Source: Pseudolabrys sp. (GTDB lineage: Bacteria; Pseudomonadota; Alphaproteobacteria; Rhizobiales; Xanthobacteraceae). From it: a DNA stretch of 5,546 nt. The position numbers and the translations under genes are program-made. Shown here in pieces: positions 1-4,975 of the stretch. A model generated the notes under the pieces. That model was not told the DNA's origin, searched no databases, and saw only the letters and a list, made by a program, of their open reading frames with translations. The stretch is from NCBI GenBank assembly GCA_029945495.1, contig JAQSCR010000031.1:1-5546 (forward strand). The letters run 5' to 3'. Every line of letters starts with the position of its first letter. The stretch's first letter is position 1.

Positions 1-1
1 A

Positions 2-178
2 CTGGTGCTGCCGCTGACGATCCCTGTGCTGATCTTCGGCGTCGCCGCCGCCAATGCGGCCATCGTCGGACCCGCGCCGTTTGGCCCGCCTTTTACCATT
101 CTTTGCGCAATTTCCCTGGCCAGTCTGGTGCTCGGACCGTTCGCCGCCGCGGCGGCCTTGCGGCAGGGGCTGGAATAA
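2..178 (+). CDS. ccmB: Heme exporter protein CcmB, C-terminal part (5' end outside window)
   Basis: Only the last 58 codons are present; the frame is open from base 2 to the TAA at 176-178. CcmB is the membrane subunit that partners the CcmA ATPase in the CcmAB(CD) transporter-like complex of System I cytochrome c maturation, acting in the inner membrane to release holo-CcmE. The fragment begins LVLPLTIPVLIFGVAAANAA, a stretch typical of the CcmB C-terminal region, and shows two hydrophobic segments (about fragment residues 1-21 and 31-52) ending in a short polar tail, RQGLE. It lies directly upstream of ccmC in the same direction, the standard ccmABCDG order; in Bradyrhizobium this gene has been called cycW. 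Identification rests on the short C-terminus plus the strong context. The rest of the gene and ccmA would lie to the left of the window. Confidence 0.9.
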   Translation: MVLPLTIPVLIFGVAAANAAIVGPAPFGPPFTILCAISLASLVLGPFAAAAALRQGLE

Positions 179-193
179 TGCGCTGGAATGACT

Positions 194-199
194 AAAAGG
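194..199 (+). promoter_or_regulatory. Ribosome binding site deciding the ccmC start
   Basis: AAAAGG lies six bases before the ATG at 206. The other in-frame ATG, at 188, has no comparable purine-rich site at the right distance. This favours the 206 start for ccmC, giving a protein six residues shorter than the longest open frame. Confidence 0.5.
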
Positions 200-205
200 C
201 CATTC

Positions 206-931
206 ATGGCTGTGATCGATCTCGCCAACCCGACCCGCTTTTTAAGCCTGGTCGACCGTGTGCTGCCGTGGCTCGCGGCGGCGACGGCGCTGGTATTCGC
301 CTATGGGCTTTACCGCGTCATGGGCGCGCCCGACGATTATCAGCAGGGCGCCACCGTCAAGATCATGTTCCTGCATGTGCCGGCCGCATGGCTCGGCATG
401 ATGGGCTGGGGCGTGATGACGTTGGCGGCGCTCGGAACTTTGGTGTGGCGCCACCCGCTCGCCGACGTCGCCGGCAAGGCGGCGGCGCCGATCGGCGCGG
501 CTTTCACTTTCATCTGTCTCATCACCGGCTCGCTGTGGGGCCGGCCGATGTGGGGCACCTATTGGGTGTGGGACGCGCGGCTGACCTCGGTGCTGGTGCT
601 GTTTTTGCTGTATCTCGGCATGCTGGCGCTGTACTGGACCGCCGAAGACCCCAACCGCAGCGCGCGCGCCGCCGCCATTCTGGCGCTGGTCGGCGCGATC
701 AATATTCCGATCATCAAATTCTCGGTCGAGTGGTGGAACACCTTGCACCAGCCGGCGTCGGTCATGCGCCTGGGCGGCGCGGCCATCGACAATTCGATCC
801 TGGTGCCGCTGCTGATCATGGCCCTGGCGTTCACGCTGTTGTTCTTCACGCTGCATTTCGCCGCCATGCGCAACGAGATCTTGCGCCGGCGCGTCAGATC
901 GATGCGGATGACGCAGGCACGCAGCGCATGA
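206..931 (+). CDS. ccmC: Heme transporter / heme-handling protein CcmC
   Basis: CcmC is the inner-membrane protein that presents heme for covalent attachment to the heme chaperone CcmE in System I cytochrome c maturation. The 241-residue product is close to the usual family length and has about six membrane-spanning segments. The tryptophan-rich heme-handling signature is present as WGTYWVWDAR (residues 116-125, followed by LTS), and the two conserved periplasm-facing histidines that ligate heme are seen in FLHVPAAWLG (His57) and WWNTLHQPAS (His181). I chose the ATG at 206 because of the AAAAGG site before it and because the N-terminus MAVIDLANPTRF looks like the family start; an ATG at 188 would add MTKRPF. 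The stop codon overlaps the ccmD start as ATGA, so translation is probably coupled. All key residues are intact. It is called cycZ in older Bradyrhizobium literature. Confidence 0.95.
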   Translation: MAVIDLANPTRFLSLVDRVLPWLAAATALVFAYGLYRVMGAPDDYQQGATVKIMFLHVPAAWLGMMGWGVMTLAALGTLVWRHPLADVAGKAAAPIGAAFTFICLITGSLWGRPMWGTYWVWDARLTSVLVLFLLYLGMLALYWTAEDPNRSARAAAILALVGAINIPIIKFSVEWWNTLHQPASVMRLGGAAIDNSILVPLLIMALAFTLLFFTLHFAAMRNEILRRRVRSMRMTQARSA

Positions 932-1110
932 TGAGCTTAGGCCCGCACGCCGATTTCATCGTCGCGTCCTATGCCGTGACCGCGCTGGTCGTCGTTGCGC
1001 TGATCGGCTGGATCGCCACCGACTATAAAGCGCAGCGGCGTGTGCTCGCCGACCTCGAACAGCGCGGCGTCACGCGGCGTTCGCAGCGCAGTGGCGGAGA
1101 CGCAGCATGA
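928..1110 (+). CDS. ccmD: Heme exporter protein CcmD
   Basis: This small gene (60 codons) encodes CcmD, a single-span inner-membrane protein of the CcmABCD complex that in the family is needed for release of holo-CcmE. The product starts MMSLGPHADFIVASYAVTAL, has one hydrophobic helix (about residues 11-30), then a charged tail beginning TDYKAQRRVLADLEQRG. An aromatic/histidine-rich start followed by FIVASY and a DY-x-AQRR segment after the helix is the usual CcmD layout. The ATG at 928 overlaps the ccmC stop as ATGA; the next ATG at 931 is an equally possible start one residue later. The ribosome site is weak (AGG at 915-917, ten bases away), consistent with coupling to ccmC translation. The stop TGA at 1108-1110 overlaps the ccmG ATG at 1107. 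The same frame is open far upstream inside ccmC, but that part is a shadow. Confidence 0.9.
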   Translation: MMSLGPHADFIVASYAVTALVVVALIGWIATDYKAQRRVLADLEQRGVTRRSQRSGGDAA

Positions 1111-1697
1111 GCGACACGCCGCAACAAAGCGCGCGCGGCAAGCGCAATCTCCTGGTGCTGCTGCCGCTGCTGGCGTTTCTCGCGCTCGCGGCCTTGTTCC
1201 TGTACCGGTTAGGGGCCGGCGATCCGTCGAAATTGCCGTCGGCGCTGATCGGCCGCCAGGCGCCGAAGACCGACCTGCCCGCGCTCGAAGGCCTCGCGCG
1301 CGACGGCAAGGCCGTGCCCGGCCTGAACAACGCGACCTTTGCCGGCAACGTCACTTTGGTGAACGTCTGGGCGTCGTGGTGCGTGCCCTGCCACGACGAG
1401 GCGCCACTGCTTGAGGAGATGGCGAAGGACACGCGCATCCAGATCGTCGGCATCAACTACAAGGATGCGCCGGACAATGCACGGCGCTTCCTCAACCGCT
1501 ACGGCAATCCCTTCGTCGCCGCCGGCGTCGATCCCAACGGCCGCGCTTCGATCGACTGGGGCGTCTATGGCGTGCCGGAAACCTTCCTCATCGGCCGCGA
1601 CGGCGCCATCGCCTACAAACTGGTCGGCCCGATCTCGGCCGAAAACCTGAAAGCCGTGCTAGAGCCGGAGATCGAGAAAGCGCTGGCGAAGAATTAA
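1107..1697 (+). CDS. ccmG: Periplasmic thiol:disulfide interchange protein CcmG/DsbE
   Basis: CcmG is a membrane-anchored periplasmic thioredoxin that reduces the cysteines of apocytochrome c (through CcmH) so heme can be attached at CXXCH. The 196-residue product has a positively charged N-terminus (RGKR at 10-13), one signal-anchor helix (about 14-34) and then a thioredoxin-like domain. The active site is WCVPC (91-95, cysteines 92 and 95) within NVWASWCVPCHDEAP, the conserved cis-proline loop is GVYGVPETF (152-160, Pro157), and the domain ends in a normal C-terminal helix. The length is close to that usual for CcmG. The start has a good ribosome site, GGAG at 1096-1099, seven bases before the ATG, and overlaps the ccmD stop by four bases. 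It is the last recognisable ccm gene here; ccmE, ccmF and ccmH are not downstream and must lie elsewhere. It corresponds to cycY in Bradyrhizobium. Confidence 0.95.
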   Translation: MSDTPQQSARGKRNLLVLLPLLAFLALAALFLYRLGAGDPSKLPSALIGRQAPKTDLPALEGLARDGKAVPGLNNATFAGNVTLVNVWASWCVPCHDEAPLLEEMAKDTRIQIVGINYKDAPDNARRFLNRYGNPFVAAGVDPNGRASIDWGVYGVPETFLIGRDGAIAYKLVGPISAENLKAVLEPEIEKALAKN

Positions 1698-1723
1698 GCC
1701 GCACACGCGCTGTACCGCTTACC

Positions 1724-1728
1724 GGGAG
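1724..1728 (+). promoter_or_regulatory. Ribosome binding site of the small orphan membrane gene
   Basis: GGGAG lies five bases before the ATG at 1734 but only two bases before the in-frame GTG at 1731. The spacing makes the ATG the likelier start. A recognisable site here also supports the view that the small reading frame is translated. Confidence 0.45.
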
Positions 1729-1733
1729 CCGTG

Positions 1734-1958
1734 ATGAAAGAACCACAGTGGTACGAGGTGCTGAAGCCGCGCGAGGCCGTCATCGCGGGCATAGTAGGCT
1801 TGGCGGTTGTATATCCGCTGATTTATTATGCTTCTCACCACGGGTATGAATTCTGGGGCTATAGCCCTCCGCAATGGAAAAACCTTGGAACGGCCGTCGA
1901 TGTTCTCGGTTTCGCCGTTCCATACGTTCTCGTGAAATGGATAATGGAGCGGCGATAA
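1734..1958 (+). CDS. Small hypothetical two-helix membrane protein
   Basis: I do not recognise this 74-residue protein. It has a polar start (MKEPQWYEVLKPRE), a hydrophobic segment at about 15-33, a short aromatic loop rich in Tyr, Trp and Pro (about 34-50), a second hydrophobic segment at about 52-70, and a basic end (MERR), suggesting an inner-membrane hairpin with both ends on the same side. A GTG three bases earlier is also in frame, but the GGGAG site fits the ATG better. The gene starts 36 bases after ccmG ends, on the same strand, so it may be read with the ccm operon, and it converges with yciB, which ends 10 bases away. My hand count gives about 52% G+C, against 70-78% in two sampled 60-base lines of ccmG, and it uses ATA and GTA codons that are rare nearby. 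That suggests a recently acquired or orphan gene. No function is proposed. Confidence 0.6.
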   Translation: MKEPQWYEVLKPREAVIAGIVGLAVVYPLIYYASHHGYEFWGYSPPQWKNLGTAVDVLGFAVPYVLVKWIMERR

Positions 1959-1960
1959 AC

Positions 1961-1978
1961 GGAAGCCGCTAGCCTTCC
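1961..1978. terminator. Weak possible terminator hairpin between convergent genes
   Basis: GGAAG (1961-1965) and CTTCC (1974-1978) can form a five-base-pair stem around an eight-base loop. On the + strand a T-rich run, TTCTTTTCTT, follows within the end of yciB. Its place between two convergent genes fits a terminator for the small membrane gene, but the stem is short and the T run is interrupted and is also yciB coding sequence. Confidence 0.2.
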
Positions 1979-2538
1979 TTCTTTTCTTCCACGCCGTATT
2001 TCATCAGCAGCGGATACTGCAGCGCGCCGAACACGAAAGTGAGCGGCACCACGCCGAACAATTTGAAGTTCACCCAGAAGTCGGTACTCTGCGTGCGCCA
2101 GACGGCTTCATTGACAACGGCGAGAAACAGAAAGAACAGCGCCCAGCGCCAGGTCAGCTTGCGCCAGCCTTCCTCGGTCAGGTGAAAGACCGAATCGAAC
2201 AACATGCCGAGCAGCGGCTTGTTGAGATACAGCCCGACCAACAGCGCGCCGCCGAACAGCAGATAGATGATGGTCGGCTTGAGCTTGATGAACAGATCGT
2301 CGTGCAGGACGATCGTCAGCCCGCCGAAGATCAGCACGATGACGGCGGTGACCAGCGGCATGACCTCGATGCGCCGCGTCAGCGCATAGGCAACGGCCAG
2401 AGCAACCAGCACCGCCACCATGAATGAGCCGGTCGCGGCATAAATGCCGAACTTCGAATTGGCGGCGAAGAACAGGATCAGCGGCCCGATGTCGAGCACC
2501 AGCTTGAGCGTGGGATTGAGTTTTTTCTTTTGCGCCAT
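1969..2538 (-). CDS. yciB: Inner membrane-spanning protein YciB (intracellular septation protein A family)
   Basis: This 189-residue protein belongs to the YciB/IspZ septation protein A family, integral inner-membrane proteins tied to cell envelope synthesis and normal septation; the biochemical role is not settled. About five hydrophobic helices are visible. Family-typical stretches are LHDDLFIKLKPTIIYLLFG (78-96), GWRKLTWRWALFF (124-136) and NEAVWRTQSTDFWVNFK (143-159). The short basic start MAQKKK and the acidic/basic tail EEKKEG are usual. The gene begins 10 bases after ftsY ends, and its weak ribosome site (AGAGAAA on the - strand, bases 2550-2544, five bases before the ATG) overlaps the ftsY stop, so the two are probably cotranscribed and coupled. 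Its 3' end faces the small membrane gene. The identification is firm; the length is normal and no damage is seen. Confidence 0.93.
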   Translation of the reverse strand: MAQKKKLNPTLKLVLDIGPLILFFAANSKFGIYAATGSFMVAVLVALAVAYALTRRIEVMPLVTAVIVLIFGGLTIVLHDDLFIKLKPTIIYLLFGGALLVGLYLNKPLLGMLFDSVFHLTEEGWRKLTWRWALFFLFLAVVNEAVWRTQSTDFWVNFKLFGVVPLTFVFGALQYPLLMKYGVEEKKEG

Positions 2539-2548
2539 GCTGCTTTCT

Positions 2549-3481
2549 CTAGTCCTCGATGCCCGCCACCGCCCGTGCGAAATCGCGCGCGGTGAAGGGG
2601 CTAAGATCGTCGACGCCTTCGCCGACGCCGATGAAATGCACCGGCAGTTTGAAACGCTCGGCGATCGCCACCAGAATGCCGCCGCGCGCGGTGCCGTCGA
2701 GCTTGGTCATCACCAGGCCGGTGACGCCGGCGACCTTGCCGAAGATCTCGACCTGGCTGAGCGCGTTCTGCCCGACCGTGGCGTCGAGCACCAAGAGCAC
2801 CGCATGGGGTGCTGCCGGCTCGACCTTGCGCATGACACGCACCATTTTTTCCAGTTCGTTCATCAGCTCAGTGCGATTCTGCAAGCGGCCGGCGGTATCG
2901 ACCAGCACGATGTCGGTGCCGTCGGTCTTGGCGGCGGTGATCGCCTCGAACGCAAGGCTCGCCGGATCGGAACCGGGCGCGCGCGCCATCACGGTTGCGC
3001 CGGTGCGATCGCCCCAGATCTTGAGCTGTTCGATCGCCGCAGCGCGGAAGGTGTCGCCGGCGACCAGCATCACCTTCTTGCCCTGGCTACGGAACTTGGC
3101 GGCGAGCTTGCCGATCGTTGTCGTCTTGCCGGAACCGTTGACGCCGGACACCAGAATGACGAACGGCGTCGCGGTGATTTCCAGGGGCTTGGCGACCGGC
3201 GCCAGCACCTTCTCGACCTCGGCGGCGAGCAACGCCCGCACTTCGTCCGGCGCGATGCCTTTCTCGTAGCGGGCGTCGCGCAGCACGTCGGCGATGCGGG
3301 TGGCGAAAGCCGGTCCAAGATCGGCGCGGATCAGTTCGCTTTCCAGCTCTTCCAGCGTGTCGGCGTCCAGCTTGCGCTTGGTTACCAGGTCGCTGATCGC
3401 GCCGCCGAGCGACGCCGAGGTGCGCTTGAGCCCGGAGCTTAAGCGCTTCCACCAGCTGGTTTTCGGGGTGCTGTCGTTCAT
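2549..3481 (-). CDS. ftsY: Signal recognition particle receptor FtsY
   Basis: FtsY is the SRP receptor, a GTPase at the inner membrane that docks SRP-bound ribosomes (Ffh plus 4.5S RNA) to the translocon for cotranslational insertion. With the start at 3481 the product has 310 residues: a short basic/aromatic N-terminus (SWWKRL, 9-14) likely to touch the membrane, the helical N domain (about 15-95), then the G domain. GTPase motifs are all intact: P-loop GVNGSGKTT (113-121), DTFRAAA (143-149), DTAGR (195-199), TKLDGTARGG (259-268) and GVGEGVDDL (286-294). The long acidic A domain of E. coli FtsY is absent, as is common in alphaproteobacteria. The frame stays open 20 codons further upstream to 3541, into the palindromic element, but MNDSTPKTSWW resembles the family start, so 3481 is preferred although its ribosome site is weak. 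yciB follows it. mtaB is often the upstream neighbour of ftsY in related genomes; here two genes lie between. Confidence 0.95.
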   Translation of the reverse strand: MNDSTPKTSWWKRLSSGLKRTSASLGGAISDLVTKRKLDADTLEELESELIRADLGPAFATRIADVLRDARYEKGIAPDEVRALLAAEVEKVLAPVAKPLEITATPFVILVSGVNGSGKTTTIGKLAAKFRSQGKKVMLVAGDTFRAAAIEQLKIWGDRTGATVMARAPGSDPASLAFEAITAAKTDGTDIVLVDTAGRLQNRTELMNELEKMVRVMRKVEPAAPHAVLLVLDATVGQNALSQVEIFGKVAGVTGLVMTKLDGTARGGILVAIAERFKLPVHFIGVGEGVDDLSPFTARDFARAVAGIED

Positions 3482-3524
3482 GTCGTGCCCGTGATACCCG
3501 TTTCGGCATGCAACGGAAAGCCGA

Positions 3525-3530
3525 TATAAA
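3525..3530 (+). promoter_or_regulatory. Candidate -10 box for the pseudouridine synthase gene
   Basis: TATAAA matches the bacterial -10 consensus in five of six bases and sits in the only A+T-rich patch of the divergent spacer. About seven bases further on is 3537, the first base of the palindromic element, so a transcript starting there would carry the whole element as its leader. The -35 region is poor (TTTCGG at 3501-3506, 18 bases away). The complementary strand reads TATATC there, so the patch could instead serve ftsY. Confidence 0.25.
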
Positions 3531-3536
3531 TTCTTG

Positions 3537-3622
3537 GTCATTCCGGGACATTGCGAAGCAATGGACCCGGAATCCAGAGCTGGATTCCGGGTTCGCGATT
3601 TTCAATCGCGCCCCGGAATGAC
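3537..3622. repeat. 86-base palindromic, cloverleaf-like intergenic element (REP-like)
   Basis: The outer arms GTCATTCCGGG (3537-3547) and CCCGGAATGAC (3612-3622) are perfect 11-base inverted repeats. Between them are three further perfect inverted repeats: ATTGC-GAA-GCAAT (3550-3562), a 13-base central pair ACCCGGAATCCAG / CTGGATTCCGGGT (3565-3577 and 3580-3592), and CGCGATT-TTC-AATCGCG (3594-3610). Outside the stems and loops only six bases are unpaired, so a single strand would fold into a four-way junction. CCGGAAT occurs in both the inner and outer arms in both orientations. From memory, intergenic palindromes with GTCATTCCGGG...CCCGGAATGAC ends are frequent in Bradyrhizobium and Rhodopseudomonas genomes and resemble REP or MITE-type repeats. 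Only one copy is in this window, so repetition is inferred. It fills the spacer between divergent ftsY and the pseudouridine synthase gene, ending nine bases before the latter's ATG. Confidence 0.85.
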
Positions 3623-3631
3623 GGTACCGAC

Positions 3632-4360
3632 ATGACCCCCGACGAAATGCTCGGCCGCCTGCTTTACCGCGACGGGCTGATGCTGGTGATCGACAAGCCG
3701 GCCGGCCTCTCGGTCCATCGCGGGCCGAAGGGCGGCGACAGCCTGGAAGATTATTTCGACGTGCTGCGTTTCGGCCTGCCGCGCATGCCGGCGCTCGCGC
3801 ACCGTCTCGACAAGGATACCTCCGGCTGCCTGGTGCTCGGCCGCCATCGCAAGGCGCTGGCGCTGCTCGGCAAGCTGTTCAAGAACGGCGCCATTGGTAA
3901 GACCTATTGGGCGGTGGTCGAAGGCGGGCCGGAAGCCGACGAGGGCCGCATCGACATCGCGCTGTCTAAGCTCGACGAAAATCGCGGCTGGTGGATGAAG
4001 CCCGATCCGGCCGGCAAGCCATCGTCGACGGTATGGAAAGTCATGGGGCGCAGCGCGGGCAAGACCTGGCTGGCGCTCGAGCCGCTCACCGGCCGCACGC
4101 ATCAATTGCGCGTTCATTGCGCCGAGATGGGCTTTCCGATTCTCGGCGACAATATTTATGGTAGCGCGCCGCGCAATTCAGTTTCTTTGGGCGGGCCGGC
4201 GCTGCATCTGCATGCGCGCGAGGTGGTGGTGCCGATTTCCAAGAACAAGCCGCCGGTCGTCACCAAAGCGCCGGCGCCGGAACATATGCGCGCGATGCTC
4301 GCAGCCTGCGGATGGATCGATGAGCCGGTGGTCAACCAGCCTAGTACAGCATCGACTTGA
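3632..4360 (+). CDS. RluA-family RNA pseudouridine synthase
   Basis: The 242-residue product is an RNA pseudouridine synthase of the RluA family, which isomerises specific uridines in rRNA or tRNA. The catalytic motif is HRLDKDTSG (57-65), with the catalytic aspartate at 60. Other family signatures are the early strand LVIDKPAGLSVH (18-29), the GRTHQLRVH motif (154-162) and LGDNIYG (171-177). There is no N-terminal S4 RNA-binding domain, so it resembles the compact RluA/TruC-like members rather than RluC or RluD; the target uridine cannot be told from sequence. I chose the ATG at 3632 (MTPDEMLGRLLYRDGLMLVI); the frame is open to 3551, but the extra 27 residues are translated palindromic element. 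The ribosome site is weak (ACGG at 3621-3624). The gene diverges from ftsY, and its last 20 bases overlap the convergent oxidase-like gene. Confidence 0.92.
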   Translation: MTPDEMLGRLLYRDGLMLVIDKPAGLSVHRGPKGGDSLEDYFDVLRFGLPRMPALAHRLDKDTSGCLVLGRHRKALALLGKLFKNGAIGKTYWAVVEGGPEADEGRIDIALSKLDENRGWWMKPDPAGKPSSTVWKVMGRSAGKTWLALEPLTGRTHQLRVHCAEMGFPILGDNIYGSAPRNSVSLGGPALHLHAREVVVPISKNKPPVVTKAPAPEHMRAMLAACGWIDEPVVNQPSTAST

Positions 4361-4964
4361 TCCGCTCCGGTGCGTCGCGGTCGTAGGCCTCGCCGCCGAG
4401 CCGGCCCTGGCTTACTTCGGCGATGATGCTGCCGGTCGACGGCAGGCTCTTGCGGTCGATCTTGGTGGCTTCGTCCCACAGTTTCGAGCGCACGATCGCC
4501 TTCGAACAATGGAAGAAGATCGTCTCGATGTGGACGATGAGGACACTGCGCGGCAGCTTGCCGTTGACCGCGAAACTCTGCATCAATTCGGGATCGATCG
4601 AGATCGACGCACGGCCGATCACCCGCAAGGTTTCGCCGATGCCGGGAATGAGGAACAACAGCGCGATGCGCGGGTCGCGCAGGATGTTGCGGTAGCCGTC
4701 AATGCGGTTGTTGCCGGGCCGGTCGGGAATAGCCAGAGTCTTGTCGTCGAGGATGCGCACGAAGCCGGGCGCGTCGCCCTTGGGCGAACAATCGAGCCCT
4801 TCCGGGCCGCCGGTCGCAATGGCCACGAAGGGTGCCGCTTCGATCAGCTTGCGATAACCCGAACTGATGTAATCGATCTCCTTGGCCACGGCCGGGCCGT
4901 AAGGCTCGCCGTAGATCGCTTCGAGTTGTTCGATTATCGTTATCAGATGATCGCTCGCGCTCAT
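4341..4964 (-). CDS. FMN-binding pyridoxamine 5'-phosphate oxidase-like protein
   Basis: The 207-residue product is a split-barrel flavin-binding protein of the pyridoxamine 5'-phosphate oxidase-like superfamily, resembling the 'PPOX class probable FMN-dependent enzyme, DR_2398' type. Typical stretches are DCSPKGDAPGFVRILDD (58-74), IPDRPGNNRIDGYRNIL (79-95), LLFLIPGIGETLRVIGRA (102-119) and IFFHCSKAIVRSKLW (149-163). It is probably cytoplasmic and FMN- or related cofactor-dependent; the substrate is unknown, and it is unlikely to be the vitamin B6 enzyme PdxH itself. The start at 4964 is set by a strong ribosome site just before it, rather than by the ATG at 5003 inside mtaB. It follows mtaB by 10 bases on the same strand, so it is likely cotranscribed. 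Its 3' end overlaps the pseudouridine synthase gene by 20 bases. Confidence 0.87.
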   Translation of the reverse strand: MSASDHLITIIEQLEAIYGEPYGPAVAKEIDYISSGYRKLIEAAPFVAIATGGPEGLDCSPKGDAPGFVRILDDKTLAIPDRPGNNRIDGYRNILRDPRIALLFLIPGIGETLRVIGRASISIDPELMQSFAVNGKLPRSVLIVHIETIFFHCSKAIVRSKLWDEATKIDRKSLPSTGSIIAEVSQGRLGGEAYDRDAPERIKSMLY

Positions 4965-4969
4965 GGTGT

Positions 4970-4975
4970 CTCCCC
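4970..4975 (-). promoter_or_regulatory. Strong ribosome binding site of the oxidase-like gene, overlapping the mtaB stop
   Basis: On the - strand GGGGAG lies five bases before the ATG at 4964, and its first G is the last base of the mtaB TAG stop codon. It decides the start of the oxidase-like gene and suggests that ribosomes finishing mtaB can reinitiate there. Confidence 0.6.

Noticed and set aside
268..927. Upstream part of the frame containing ccmD
   Set aside because: The frame is open through ccmC, but only the part from 928 encodes CcmD-like sequence; the earlier part is an out-of-frame reading of ccmC.
2444..3442. Long + strand open frame (332 codons) opposite ftsY
   Set aside because: It is the antisense shadow of ftsY in high-G+C DNA; the - strand frame has every SRP GTPase motif, while this translation is a low-complexity mix of Arg, Ala, Asp, Gly and His with no recognisable domain.
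3580..3622. Central and right hairpins of the element as an intrinsic terminator
   Set aside because: The stems are strong but no T run follows on either strand, and both neighbouring genes diverge from this spacer, so there is no transcript to end here.
3482..3631. Possible riboswitch or small RNA gene in the ftsY spacer
   Set aside because: The structure is explained by a REP-like palindrome with repeat-type ends; I recognise no riboswitch consensus.
3602..4117. - strand open frame opposite the pseudouridine synthase
   Set aside because: It is antisense to a gene with an intact catalytic motif and shows no domain of its own; its C-terminal residues are translated palindromic element.
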